Notes: a model not told the origin generated them from the letters alone. DNA of 24,688 nucleotides from Candidatus Latescibacterota bacterium (GCA_016209865.1 JACQVL010000174.1:1-24688), one strand, 5' to 3'. Positions 17,148 through 24,597 are shown, counted from the first letter of the stretch. Numbers and translations: made by a program.

Positions 17148-17528
17148 TCAGGACTGAAACTCCTCCGGCGAGCGACCGACTTCCAGGATGCTGCACGCGA
17201 GGATAGGTTGAAGACCCAGCGCCTCCGCCCGGGCGATCAACGCCTCGCTCTCGGCGCCCGGGTTCAAGAAGAGTTCCCTCGTCCCCTTGCGAGCGATCTC
17301 GTCGATCACCGCCAGGCCCTTGTCCGGTGGCAGGTACACGCTGACCCGGTCGAGCGCCTCGGGCACGTCCAGGACGGAACGGGAGACGCCCAGTCCCTCG
17401 ATGACCGATTCGTGCAGGTTGATCGGGTAGACGGTATACCCTTCGGCCAGATAGGCGCGGACCGCCTTGTTCCCGTATTTCCGGCGGTCATTCGACGCGC
17501 CGAGGATGGCCACGGTCTTGCGTGCCAC
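17148..17528 (-). CDS. CoA-binding Rossmann-fold protein (YccU-like)
   Basis: This 126-residue protein is a stand-alone CoA_binding domain of the YccU type. Its N-terminus, VAILGASNDRRKYGNKAVR, is the usual nucleotide-binding loop of this family. It is followed by GYTVYPINL, VSVYLPPDKGLAVIDEIARK and LFLNPGAESEAL, which match the family strand by strand. The start is GTG at 17528, supported by AAGGAAG about 7 nt upstream; no ATG fits. These proteins bind CoA in vitro, but their cellular role is poorly known. It lies between the phosphatase and larE genes on the same strand. A repeat-rich spacer of 132 nt separates it from the phosphatase. Confidence 0.93.
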   Translation of the reverse strand: MARKTVAILGASNDRRKYGNKAVRAYLAEGYTVYPINLHESVIEGLGVSRSVLDVPEALDRVSVYLPPDKGLAVIDEIARKGTRELFLNPGAESEALIARAEALGLQPILACSILEVGRSPEEFQS

Positions 17529-17555
17529 ACCTGTTCTTCCTTGAAGAGCCTGCTC

Positions 17556-17652
17556 TCACCACAAAGGCACAAAGGACACAAAGCAAAATGATGGTTCTGT
17601 CAAAGTGTTCGAAGAACCGATTTTCTTTGTGTCCTTCGTGTCTTTGTGGTGA
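17556..17652. repeat. Inverted pair of ACAAAGGACACAAAG-type phrase repeats
   Basis: The left arm 17556-17583 and the right arm 17625-17652 are inverted copies over 28 nt with two mismatches. A smaller inner pair, GGTTCT (17593-17598) and AGAACC (17613-17618), nests between them. Together they fill the spacer between the phosphatase and the CoA-binding gene. The phrase type (TTTGTGTCCTT...GTCTTTGTGGTGA) looks like a dispersed intergenic repeat. Confidence 0.88.
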
Positions 17653-17660
17653 ACACGATG

Positions 17661-18071
17661 TTACGGCATCCCGTAATACTCCCGGATAGATTCAACCAGC
17701 GCCGGGTGCGGGTTGGCCTGGAGCCGTTTCGACTTAATCAGGTCGTACGCATCCTCGAACGAGAACCCGCACTCGTACAGGTAACACATCGCGATCGAGG
17801 GCGACCGGGAAATGCCCGCCATGCAGTGAACCAGAATCCGGCGTTCTCGGATGGCCTGTCGCAGCCAGTTGATGGACAGCCGGATGTGGTCCGGCTTCAG
17901 CGGCACGCCGTCTTCCATGGGCACTTTGAGCCGGAGAATGCGCGGCGGCAGCGAGTAGGCCGTCTCGATCGTCAAATCGAGGACGCCCGTGATGTCGTGA
18001 GATTCCAGTAACCCCAGGTTGACCGCGTCGTCGTACGTCCCGATCGCCAGCCGGTCGAGGATGAAATTCAT
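17661..18071 (-). CDS. Dual-specificity protein phosphatase
   Basis: This 136-residue protein is a compact dual-specificity phosphatase domain. The phosphate loop HCMAGISRS (82-90) carries the nucleophile C83 and the phosphate-binding R89, in the HCxxGxxR(S/T) form. D54 in PMEDG is a candidate general acid. The preceding ILDRLAIGTYDDAVN and the later SPSIAMCYLYE match the DSP fold. The length is that of the catalytic domain alone, with no membrane part. It is the first gene of a short leftward group and diverges from trpS across a repeat-containing spacer. Targets in bacteria are not known and none is suggested by neighbours. Confidence 0.93.
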   Translation of the reverse strand: MNFILDRLAIGTYDDAVNLGLLESHDITGVLDLTIETAYSLPPRILRLKVPMEDGVPLKPDHIRLSINWLRQAIRERRILVHCMAGISRSPSIAMCYLYECGFSFEDAYDLIKSKRLQANPHPALVESIREYYGMP

Positions 18072-18090
18072 CAGACCCGCCTATCGAAAA

Positions 18091-18156
18091 GCAAGGACGA
18101 AGGACGAAAAACCTCCCTGATTGTTTCGTCCTTTATCCTTCATCCTTCGTCCTTGC
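18091..18156. repeat. Inverted pair of AAGGACGAAGGA-type phrase repeats
   Basis: The left arm GCAAGGACGAAGGACGAAA (18091-18109) pairs with the right arm 18124-18156. The right arm has the same outer 14 bases and the same inner GGACGAAA but two extra 7-nt-like units (GGATGAA, GGATAAA). It lies in the divergent spacer between the phosphatase and trpS. The same phrase family recurs at 23357-23468. Confidence 0.85.
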
Positions 18157-18171
18157 CTGATCTGTTTTCCC

Positions 18172-18199
18172 TTGACAAAGTCCCGCCCGGACGCATTAT
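18172..18199 (+). promoter_or_regulatory. Sigma70-like promoter for the trpS gene group
   Basis: A perfect -35 TTGACA (18172-18177) is followed after 16 nt by CATTAT (18194-18199, 4 of 6 matches to TATAAT). Transcription would begin near 18206, giving an AT-rich leader of about 125 nt before the chosen trpS start. I saw no T-box, trp leader peptide or terminator in that leader. Confidence 0.6.
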
Positions 18200-18329
18200 G
18201 TTGGAGAACGTTTTAAAAACATTACAAAATACATCATCGTACGCTGAAATTCAACGATTTTTTCAACGCGGCATGGATCGACCATTTCAAAGCAGGTGTG
18301 TGACGGCACAGGAAAGGGTACAAGGTCGT

Positions 18330-19379
18330 ATGGAGCGAATGAATCATCAGCAGGCCGGCGTCGAACAGTCCGGGACCGAGACTCAGCAGTCGTCCGTCCC
18401 GCCCCCGACCCGCATCTTCAGCGGGATTCAGCCGACCGGGGAGATCCATATCGGTAATTATCTCGGCGCGATCAGCAACTGGGTGGCGTTGATTCCGCAG
18501 TATGATTCGATCTTTTCGATCGTAGATTATCACGCCATCACGATCGAGTACGACCCCGCGCGGATGCCCCAGGCGATCCTCGACACCGCCACGATCGGGA
18601 TCGCCTGCGGCCTCGACCCCACCCGATGTACCCTGTTCGTCCAGTCGCACGTGCCGGAGACGATAGAGCTGGCCTGGGTCTTCAACACCGTCGCCTCGTT
18701 CGGAGCGCTCGAACGGATGACCCAGTTCAAGGATAAAGCCGCGCAACATCAGCAGAATATCAACGCCGGCCTGTTCACCTACCCGGTGCTTCAGGCGGCG
18801 GACATCCTCGTCTGCAAAGCGGACGGCGTCCCGGTCGGCGAGGATCAGGTCCAGCATCTGGAGCTGACCCGGGAGATCGCCCGCCGGTTCAATTCCCTGT
18901 ACGGCCGGACGTTCCCGGAACCGCAGACGATGCTCAGCCAGACGCCGCGAATCATGGGACTGGACGGCAAGTTCAAGATGAGCAAGAGCCGGGGGAACTA
19001 TATCTCGATGAAAGACGAGCCGCCGGTCATCCGGGAGAAGCTCGCCGTGGCGTTCACCGACCCCGACCGGAAACGGCGCTCCGACCCGGGCAACCCGGAT
19101 ATCTGTAATATCTACACTCTCCACCAGTCGTTCTCGTCCGCCGACGAGGTCGGGATGGTCAACACCGAGTGCCGTCGCGCTGGGATCGGCTGCGTGGACT
19201 GCAAAAAGATCCTGGCGGAGAACATGATCACTCATCTCGACCCGATCCAGGGCCGGTCCCACGACCTCGAACAACGGCCCGACGACGTCCGGGCCGCCCT
19301 TGCCGAAGGGGCGCGGCGAATCAAGCGGCTCGCCGTGGAGACGATGGATGAAGTCAGGCAGAAGCTGGGGCTCCGCTGA
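18330..19379 (+). CDS. trpS: Tryptophanyl-tRNA synthetase
   Basis: This class Ic synthetase charges tRNA-Trp. The signature HIGN is at residues 40-43 (GIQPTGEIHIGNYLGAI), and KMSKS is at 216-220. The insertion region carries four cysteines in the spacing C-x21-C-x6-C-x2-C (C259, C281, C288, C291). This is close to the [4Fe-4S] cluster motif known from Thermotoga maritima TrpRS. The frame is open back to 18153, but the predicted promoter lies inside that stretch. The family normally begins only a few residues before RIFSGIQPTG. The ATG at 18330 has AAGG 4 nt upstream; 18273 and 18339 are alternatives. The resulting 349 residues are normal for TrpRS. Confidence 0.95.
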   Translation: MERMNHQQAGVEQSGTETQQSSVPPPTRIFSGIQPTGEIHIGNYLGAISNWVALIPQYDSIFSIVDYHAITIEYDPARMPQAILDTATIGIACGLDPTRCTLFVQSHVPETIELAWVFNTVASFGALERMTQFKDKAAQHQQNINAGLFTYPVLQAADILVCKADGVPVGEDQVQHLELTREIARRFNSLYGRTFPEPQTMLSQTPRIMGLDGKFKMSKSRGNYISMKDEPPVIREKLAVAFTDPDRKRRSDPGNPDICNIYTLHQSFSSADEVGMVNTECRRAGIGCVDCKKILAENMITHLDPIQGRSHDLEQRPDDVRAALAEGARRIKRLAVETMDEVRQKLGLR

Positions 19380-19451
19380 ACGCCGTCCAGGCCCTCGCCT
19401 CGATGGAACCGGGCAGGCCGTCCGCGCGTTCTTTACACACAGAGCGCTCCT

Positions 19452-19478
19452 CCGGAGGCTCCCCTTCCGAACCTCCGG
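19452..19478. other. Weak hairpin between trpS and the TonB-like gene
   Basis: A 7-bp stem CCGGAGG (19452-19458) and CCTCCGG (19472-19478) closes a 13-nt loop in the 127-nt spacer after trpS. No T-run follows, so termination is unlikely. The rest of the spacer shows nothing else. Confidence 0.3.
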
Positions 19479-19506
19479 GTTCACCGGGTGACCCCAGAGA
19501 CGCTGC

Positions 19507-20586
19507 ATGACTCCTGAACCGTCCCCTGCATCCCGTCCTTTCTCCGGCGCCGCTGAGCTCAAGCGTCTGTCCTCCCGGTCTTTCCGGATCGCGTTCCTGA
19601 TCGCCCTCGCGCTCCATCTCCTGGCCGCCCTGATCGTCCTCCTGACGCATCTCGGCGAGAAACCAGAGCGGACGTACCAGGTTCGCCTCCTCCCGTACGA
19701 GCCCTTCCGGCAGCCGTCCCAGCTCGCGCCCCATCAGTTCGAGATCATCGACGTCCCGGAACGGGCACGCAGCCGCGAACGCCCGAAAGAACCGACGCCG
19801 CTGGTCGCGGATAAGAACGCGATCGCCCGTGATCGCGTGGAACAACGGAATCTGCCCAAAGGGCTTCCGTACTCCGAGGGCGACTCAGAGCTGAAGAACA
19901 CGGGTCCGTCAGGCAGGGATGAAGCCCCTCCGCCGGGGGGCGTGTCCGGCCGACGGGGGGGAGTACCCGATTTCCGTGAGACGGTCAAAGTGCCCCCTTG
20001 GACTCGTGAATTCCTGATTCGACCCGAATACCGGCGTCCCACCGGGGACCTCAGGGTGTCGCAGAACGATGACCAGCCAGCCTCGATCATCCCCATCCCC
20101 CAGGATGACCTGGATGAGCGCCGGAAAACGCGCGATCAGGCTGAAGAGTCCTCCGCCCGTCGCCCGCGTCTCTTCGGCTGGGACCGCAGGACACTCGCCC
20201 AGTCAAAATTCCGCAACAAAGCCTCCGTCGCGCAGGACGTCGGCGACCTCTCGTTCAGCACCCTCGAATGGGAGTACGCGCCATACGCCTACGACCTCCG
20301 CGAACGGATCAGACAGCACTGGTTCCCGCCGCCCGCATTCTATATGGGACTGGTCAGCGGGCGCGTTATCCTCCGGTTCAAGATCATGCGGGACGGCAGT
20401 GTCCGAGACCTCGAAGCGCTCACCCGCCGCGATGACCGGGCCTACCAGTCGCTCGTCGCCTCAAGCCTGAACGCCATCCGCGGAGCCAACCTCTTCCAGC
20501 CCCTTCCGTCGGATTTTCCCGATCCCTTCCTGGAGATCACCGCGACGTTCTTCTACCGGATTTTAGGGGAGAACAACGATGAATAA
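19507..20586 (+). CDS. TonB-like energy-transducer protein
   Basis: This 359-residue protein has a short cytoplasmic N-terminus, one membrane helix (about 27-47) carrying a histidine at H37 (LIALALHLLAAL) like H20 of TonB, a long charged and proline-rich periplasmic linker (about 55-260), and a C-terminal TonB domain (about 262-355). The C-terminal domain contains the family pattern SGRVILRFKIMRDGSV. It should pass proton-motive energy to an outer-membrane protein, or act in a related envelope role. No exbB, exbD or TonB-dependent receptor is seen in the window. The ATG at 19507 has only a weak ribosome site. It ends 18 nt before the thioesterase start, so the two are probably co-transcribed. 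Confidence 0.85.
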   Translation: MTPEPSPASRPFSGAAELKRLSSRSFRIAFLIALALHLLAALIVLLTHLGEKPERTYQVRLLPYEPFRQPSQLAPHQFEIIDVPERARSRERPKEPTPLVADKNAIARDRVEQRNLPKGLPYSEGDSELKNTGPSGRDEAPPPGGVSGRRGGVPDFRETVKVPPWTREFLIRPEYRRPTGDLRVSQNDDQPASIIPIPQDDLDERRKTRDQAEESSARRPRLFGWDRRTLAQSKFRNKASVAQDVGDLSFSTLEWEYAPYAYDLRERIRQHWFPPPAFYMGLVSGRVILRFKIMRDGSVRDLEALTRRDDRAYQSLVASSLNAIRGANLFQPLPSDFPDPFLEITATFFYRILGENNDE

Positions 20587-20604
20587 CCACAACGGAGTCG
20601 CCTC

Positions 20605-21012
20605 ATGAAAGACGGACTGAAGCCAGGTCTGCACTATGAGCTGACCTTGACGGTCACGCACGACCTCACGATCTCCCACTTAGGCGAAGGGGTGACGCCT
20701 GTCTACTCCACTCCCTCTCTGGTCACCGGGATGGAAGAGGCATCCCGGCGCGCCCTCCTCCCGTACCTGGACGCCGGAGAAGAGTCGGTCGGGACGAAGG
20801 TCAACATCCAGCACATCGCTGCAACCCCACTCGGCATGGCCGTCACCATCCGGTCGACCCTCGTCGAGGTGAACGGCCGGCGGTGCACGTTCGACCTGGA
20901 AGCGCACGACGCCAGAGAGAAGATCGGCGACGGGACGCACGAGCGGTTCATCATCGATATCGCCAAATTCGCGGCACGGGTGGAGGCGAAAAAAGACGGG
21001 GTTCGGGGTTAG
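20605..21012 (+). CDS. FlK-like hotdog-fold acyl-CoA thioesterase
   Basis: This 135-residue protein matches the fluoroacetyl-CoA-thioesterase-like family of single hotdog-domain enzymes. Residues that correspond to the FlK catalytic set are visible: T36 in VYSTPSLV, E44 (or E45) in GMEEASRRA, and H70 in NIQHIAATPLG. DLEAHDAREKIGDGTHERF matches the family C-terminal strand. The native substrate need not be fluoroacetyl-CoA, because many relatives have unknown acyl-CoA targets. A GGAG ribosome site lies 7 nt before the ATG. The last residues (DGVRG) and the stop TAG are encoded by a G-rich repeat. It precedes the crotonase and ligase genes, forming an acyl-CoA module. Confidence 0.88.
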   Translation: MKDGLKPGLHYELTLTVTHDLTISHLGEGVTPVYSTPSLVTGMEEASRRALLPYLDAGEESVGTKVNIQHIAATPLGMAVTIRSTLVEVNGRRCTFDLEAHDAREKIGDGTHERFIIDIAKFAARVEAKKDGVRG

Positions 21013-21046
21013 GGGTTCGGGGTTCGCGCAAGACAATAAACAGGAG
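20998..21046 (+). repeat. G-rich phrase repeat (G-quadruplex motif) at the thioesterase stop codon
   Basis: Four perfect GGGG runs at 20998-21001, 21005-21008, 21012-21015 and 21019-21022 are spaced by TTC, TTA and TTC. This is an ideal four-tetrad quadruplex motif on the coding strand. The stop TAG at 21010-21012 is inside it. A tail AAGACAATAAACAGGAGG follows, which also supplies the ribosome site of the crotonase gene. It is the same repeat as at 16157-16190 in sense orientation. Confidence 0.88.
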
Positions 21047-21056
21047 GCCTCACATC

Positions 21057-21821
21057 GTGCTCATCGAACTCGACGTGCGGGATCACATCGGGTATCTGGC
21101 CCTCAACCGGCCGGACGCGCTCAATGCGATCAATCGGGCGCTGATGGATGATTTAGATGCTGCGCTCAACAGGGTCGCATCCGATGCTCGCATCAGAGTC
21201 CTGATCCTCTCCGGCCGCGGCCGGGCGTTCTGCGCCGGGAGCGACATCAAGGACCTGGCCGGGGTCTCGTCTGCGGACGCGGAGCGGATCGTGCGCCGTG
21301 AGGCGGAGCTGTGCCAGCGGTTCGAGACGCTTCCCCAACCGACGATCGCGGCGGTCGAAGGCTACGCGCTCGGCGGCGGAGCCGCCCTGCTGCTCTACCA
21401 GAACATCCGGGTGGCGAGCGAGACGGCGGTGTTCGGACTCCCGGAAGTCACGCTCGGCTGGAACCCCGCCTTCGGGATGGCCCGGCTGACCCGGCTCATC
21501 GGACGCGGCTGGGCGAGTGACCTGCTGCTTACCGGCCGGACGATCGCCGCGCACGAGGCGCTCGCCATCGGCCTGGTCGATCGGGTCGTCCCTGCCGCCT
21601 CGCTGATGGAGACGGCCGAAACCCTCGCCAAACAGATCGCGGAGAACCCCATCGCGGGCGTCCGTGCGATCAAGGCCATCCTCCGTGTGGAGGAGGAGAT
21701 GCCGCTCGCTAAGACGGACGATTACGAGCTGCGGGTGTTCGAACAGTGTGCCGGAACGGACGACGCGCAGGCCCAGATCCGGGCGTTCGTGCGGAGGTCT
21801 CACAGGAGAAAGGCTCCATGA
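21057..21821 (+). CDS. Enoyl-CoA hydratase/isomerase (crotonase) family protein
   Basis: This 254-residue crotonase should act on an acyl-CoA. The oxyanion-hole loops are present: GRAFCAGSDIKDL (55-67) and EGYALGGGAA (101-110). E130 in FGLPEVTLG equals the second catalytic glutamate (Glu164) of rat enoyl-CoA hydratase. The position of the first (Glu144) is alanine, A110, so simple hydration is doubtful. Isomerase, hydrolase or lyase chemistry is more likely. The start is GTG at 21057 with AGGAGG 9 nt upstream; the longer open frame from 20883 overlaps the thioesterase and is not used. Its TGA stop overlaps the ATG of the ligase (ATGA), so the two are translationally coupled. Confidence 0.9.
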   Translation: MLIELDVRDHIGYLALNRPDALNAINRALMDDLDAALNRVASDARIRVLILSGRGRAFCAGSDIKDLAGVSSADAERIVRREAELCQRFETLPQPTIAAVEGYALGGGAALLLYQNIRVASETAVFGLPEVTLGWNPAFGMARLTRLIGRGWASDLLLTGRTIAAHEALAIGLVDRVVPAASLMETAETLAKQIAENPIAGVRAIKAILRVEEEMPLAKTDDYELRVFEQCAGTDDAQAQIRAFVRRSHRRKAP

Positions 21822-23386
21822 ACGTCGTCGGCAGACGGACGCTGAAGATCGAGCTCGAACAGAAGGCGCGGACGGTGCCGGGCAAGACGTTCCTGATGTT
21901 CGAGAGCGTCGCCGGACACGTTCAGTCGTTCACGTACCGGGAGTTCGACGAGCGGGTGAACCGGACGGCCCAGGCACTGCGGGCGCTGGGAGTGGGCAAA
22001 GGGGATAAAGTCAACATCCATCTCGTCAACTGTCCGGAATTCCTCCTCGTCTGGTTCGGGACGGCGAAGCTCGGCGCGGTCATGGTGCCGACGAGCCCGC
22101 AGTCGACGCCAGACGAGATGGCGTACCTCCTGGCCGATTCCGAGAGCCGCGTGGCGGTGACCGAGCCCGGCCTGTTCGACGCGGTTGCGGCGGTGCGTGA
22201 CCGGTGTCCCGGCCTGCAGCATGTCGTACTGGCCAAGACCGTGACCGCAGCGCCGGACACGCTGCTCTTCGACGACCTCCTCAAGGAAGCCCGCGCCGAC
22301 CCGCCCGGCGTCTCGCTCGACCCGACGGACGAAGCCGCGATGCTCTACACGTCGGGTACGACCTCGAAGCCGAAGGGGTGCCTGATCACCCACGTCAACT
22401 ACCTGTACGGCGCGGAGGCGATCTCGAAGGCGACTCGCCTGGGGCCGGACGACCGGCATCTGGTCGTCCTCCCGTTGTTCCATGCTGGCGCACAGATGCA
22501 CCAGACCGTGCCCAGCCTGCTCGTCGGGGGCAGCCTGGCGTTGATGGAGAGGTTCAGCGCCAGCCGGTACCTCGACCAGGCGATCCGGTATGACGCCACC
22601 GCGTCCGCCCTGTTTGCCGCGCCCATCCGGATGATCCTCGCCCAGCCGAGGCGTCCGGAACATCGCCGGAACCGGCTCCGCGTGGTGACGTTCGCGCAGA
22701 ACGTGACGGAAGCCCAGCTCGACGAGTGGGACGAGCGGTTCGGCGCGCCGCTGATGCAGCTCTGGGGGATGACGGAAACGGCCAGCCTCCCGGTGATGAA
22801 CCCGCTCGACGCTCCACGGAAAAACATGACGATCGGCCTTCCGGTGTTAGGCTACGACGTCCGAATCGTGAACGACCGGGGAGAAGATGTCCCGCCCGGC
22901 ACGGTCGGCGAGCTGATCGTGCGAGGAGAGCCAGGCTGGACGCTGATGAAAGGGTACTTCAAGAACCCGGAGGCGACGGCGACGACGATCCGGGACGGCT
23001 GGCTGTACTCCGGGGATCAGGTGCGTCAGGATGAGGAAGGATACATCTCCTTCGTCGACCGGTCGAAGGACCTAATCAAACGAGCCGGGGAGAACATCTC
23101 GACGGGCGAGGTGGAAGCCGTCCTGAAAGCGCATCCGAGGGTGTTCGACGCGGCGGTAATCGGCATCCCCGACCCGGTCTACGACGAGGCGATCAAGGGG
23201 TTCATCGTCGTGCGCGAGGGGGAGTCGGTGAGCGCGGACGAGTTGATCGTCTGGTGCGCGGAGCGGTTGTCCCGACACAAAATCCCCTCCATGATCGAAT
23301 TTCGGGACAGTTTCCCTCGAACCTCGGTCGGCAAGATTCAGAAGCACCTGCTAAGGCAAGGACAAAGGACGAAGGACGAAGGATGA
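21818..23386 (+). CDS. AMP-forming acyl-CoA synthetase/ligase (CaiC-like)
   Basis: This 522-residue ANL-superfamily enzyme activates a carboxylic acid to its CoA thioester through an acyl-adenylate. Key motifs are LYTSGTTSKPKG (176-187), WGMTET (316-321), YSGDQ (397-401), the hinge DRSKD (414-418) and the catalytic lysine K506 in TSVGKIQK. The general pattern resembles crotonobetaine/carnitine-CoA ligases, but the substrate is not certain. The ATG at 21818 overlaps the crotonase stop and has AGGAGAAAGG upstream. The last residues (GQRTKDEG) and the TGA stop are read from an AAGGACGAAGG repeat, so the original C-terminus may have been altered slightly. Confidence 0.93.
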   Translation: MNVVGRRTLKIELEQKARTVPGKTFLMFESVAGHVQSFTYREFDERVNRTAQALRALGVGKGDKVNIHLVNCPEFLLVWFGTAKLGAVMVPTSPQSTPDEMAYLLADSESRVAVTEPGLFDAVAAVRDRCPGLQHVVLAKTVTAAPDTLLFDDLLKEARADPPGVSLDPTDEAAMLYTSGTTSKPKGCLITHVNYLYGAEAISKATRLGPDDRHLVVLPLFHAGAQMHQTVPSLLVGGSLALMERFSASRYLDQAIRYDATASALFAAPIRMILAQPRRPEHRRNRLRVVTFAQNVTEAQLDEWDERFGAPLMQLWGMTETASLPVMNPLDAPRKNMTIGLPVLGYDVRIVNDRGEDVPPGTVGELIVRGEPGWTLMKGYFKNPEATATTIRDGWLYSGDQVRQDEEGYISFVDRSKDLIKRAGENISTGEVEAVLKAHPRVFDAAVIGIPDPVYDEAIKGFIVVREGESVSADELIVWCAERLSRHKIPSMIEFRDSFPRTSVGKIQKHLLRQGQRTKDEG

Positions 23387-23468
23387 AAAGGTTGCTCTCC
23401 TTCTTCATGGTGTCATTCCCCCAAAAGCGGGAATCCATTCGTCCTTTGTCCTTCATCCTTCGTCCTTG
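23357..23468. repeat. Composite inverted repeat between ligase and transporter genes
   Basis: The left part (23357-23387) has AAGGAC(A/G)AAGG units on the + strand. The right part (about 23439-23468) has the same units inverted. Between them is a second repeat type, GTCATTCCCCCAAAAGCGGG at 23412-23431, with a 6-bp ATTCCC/GGGAAT stem (23415-23420 and 23429-23434). The left part contains the ligase stop and the right part contains the probable TTG start of the transporter, so the repeat spans the whole junction. Confidence 0.85.
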
Positions 23469-24341
23469 AGGTTTTCCTTGTCCTTATTCGCCATCGCACT
23501 CCTGTTGTTTTCCGCGTCGCTCCATGCGCTCTGGAACCTGTTGCTCAAACGGAGTCTGAACAAGCAGGCGTTCATCTGGTGGGCGTTGTGGTGTTCATCC
23601 TTGACCGCCTCACCCATCCTGTTCATCAAAGGTTTTGACTTCCCGACGATCGCCTGGCTCTGCGTCGCGGGCAGCATCGTCGCAGAGTTTTTCTATTTCC
23701 TGACGCTCTGCTGGGGGTACGAGATCGGGGACCTGTCGCATGTCTACCCCCTGGCGCGGGGGTCCGGGTCGCTCTTCATCGCGCTCTGGGCGTTCCTGTT
23801 GCTCGGAGAGCGGCCGACCGTGACCGGATGGCTGGGCATCGGCCTGCTCATCGCGGGGGTGTATATCGTCAACATCGCCTCGTTCGACGACCTCACCAGG
23901 CCGTTTCGTGCGTTCAGAGGGCCTGTCATACGATTGGCGCTGTGTACCGGCGTGGCCATCTCGGCCTATTCGCTGATCGACAAAGTGGGGATGCGGTTCG
24001 TCCATCCGCTCGTCTACATCGACCTTCTATTCGGCGGCGTGGCGGTCGTCCTGACCCCGTACATGTTTCGCACGGTCGGCTCAGCTACGCTTCGAGCCGA
24101 GTGGCGGGCGAACTGGCCGACAATCATCGGAGCTGCCCTCTCGTCGATGATTGCCTATGTGCTCATCCTCTACCTGTTGACGTTCACGAAAGTCAGCTAC
24201 GTCGGCGCCGCGCGGTCGGTCAGCGTGATCTTTGGCGTGCTGTTAGGCTGGCTGCACCTGCGCGAAGGGTTCGGACTCGTCCGGACGCTCGCGGCCGTCC
24301 TGATCTTCGGCGGGATTGCGTGCCTGGCGTTAGCGAGGTAA
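23466..24341 (+). CDS. EamA/DMT-family transporter
   Basis: This 291-residue membrane protein has about ten hydrophobic helices arranged as two EamA repeats (about 1-135 and 150-290), typical of drug/metabolite transporters. Recognisable family segments are LHALWNLLLKR near the start, VYPLARGSGSLFIALWAFLLLGE closing repeat one (in shortened form LARGSGSLF), and VSYVGAARSVSVIFG with LHLREGF in repeat two. The start is uncertain. TTG at 23466 lies in the repeat and has no ribosome site, and TTG at 23478 is another choice. The first helix would begin at once from either. The gene closes the rightward group and may export or import a product of the acyl-CoA module. That link is positional only. 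Confidence 0.9.
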   Translation: MRFSLSLFAIALLLFSASLHALWNLLLKRSLNKQAFIWWALWCSSLTASPILFIKGFDFPTIAWLCVAGSIVAEFFYFLTLCWGYEIGDLSHVYPLARGSGSLFIALWAFLLLGERPTVTGWLGIGLLIAGVYIVNIASFDDLTRPFRAFRGPVIRLALCTGVAISAYSLIDKVGMRFVHPLVYIDLLFGGVAVVLTPYMFRTVGSATLRAEWRANWPTIIGAALSSMIAYVLILYLLTFTKVSYVGAARSVSVIFGVLLGWLHLREGFGLVRTLAAVLIFGGIACLALAR

Positions 24342-24347
24342 CAACTC

Positions 24348-24378
24348 GGGATTCGGGGTTAGGGGTTCGGGGTTCGGG
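24348..24378 (+). repeat. G-rich phrase repeat just after the transporter stop
   Basis: Five G-runs (24348-24350, 24355-24358, 24362-24365, 24369-24372, 24376-24378) follow the same TTC/TTA spacer order as the repeats at the larE and thioesterase stops. The repeat is again in sense orientation, starting 7 nt after the stop codon. It runs on into GGAAGGGACAGGAAACAG. Confidence 0.85.
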
Positions 24379-24443
24379 AAGGGACAGGAAACAGAAAGCA
24401 GCGGGCAGCAAAAATTAACGCCTGGCTCTCTGCCTTCTGATTT

Positions 24444-24463
24444 CCCCGAATCCCGAACCCCGG
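24444..24463 (-). repeat. Inverted partial copy of the G-rich repeat
   Basis: The + strand reads CCCCGAATCCCGAACCCCGG, an inverted partial copy of the repeat at 24348-24378. The two flank a stretch (24379-24443) with a different phrase type (AGGAAACAGAAAGCAG, then CTCTCTGCCTTCTG). The remaining 130 nt up to the next gene show no confident feature. Confidence 0.75.
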
Positions 24464-24597
24464 GTGTTAGGTGCCCGCGACGGTCATCGTCCCGCACGGC
24501 ACGCCGGCCGTGAAGGCGGGGGGAACCTGGCGCCGGAGATGCTGAGGGAGATGATGTAGGCGTTTGGGTAGCCCCATGTGAAAAGGATGAGCACCAT

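Noticed and set aside
17556-18156. CRISPR-like appearance of repeated phrases
   Set aside because: The repeats are inverted pairs, not evenly spaced direct repeats with unique spacers, and no cas gene is present.
18200-18329. T-box or tryptophan attenuator before trpS
   Set aside because: The leader is AT-rich but shows no T-box core, no Trp-codon leader peptide and no terminator hairpin with a T-run.
18234-19562. A 442-codon minus-strand open frame opposite trpS
   Set aside because: trpS is unmistakable on the + strand; this frame is its shadow.
20998-21022. Telomere-like GGGGTTAGGGG phrase
   Set aside because: A linear-replicon end is unlikely. The copies are internal, short, and sit between genes that continue on both sides.
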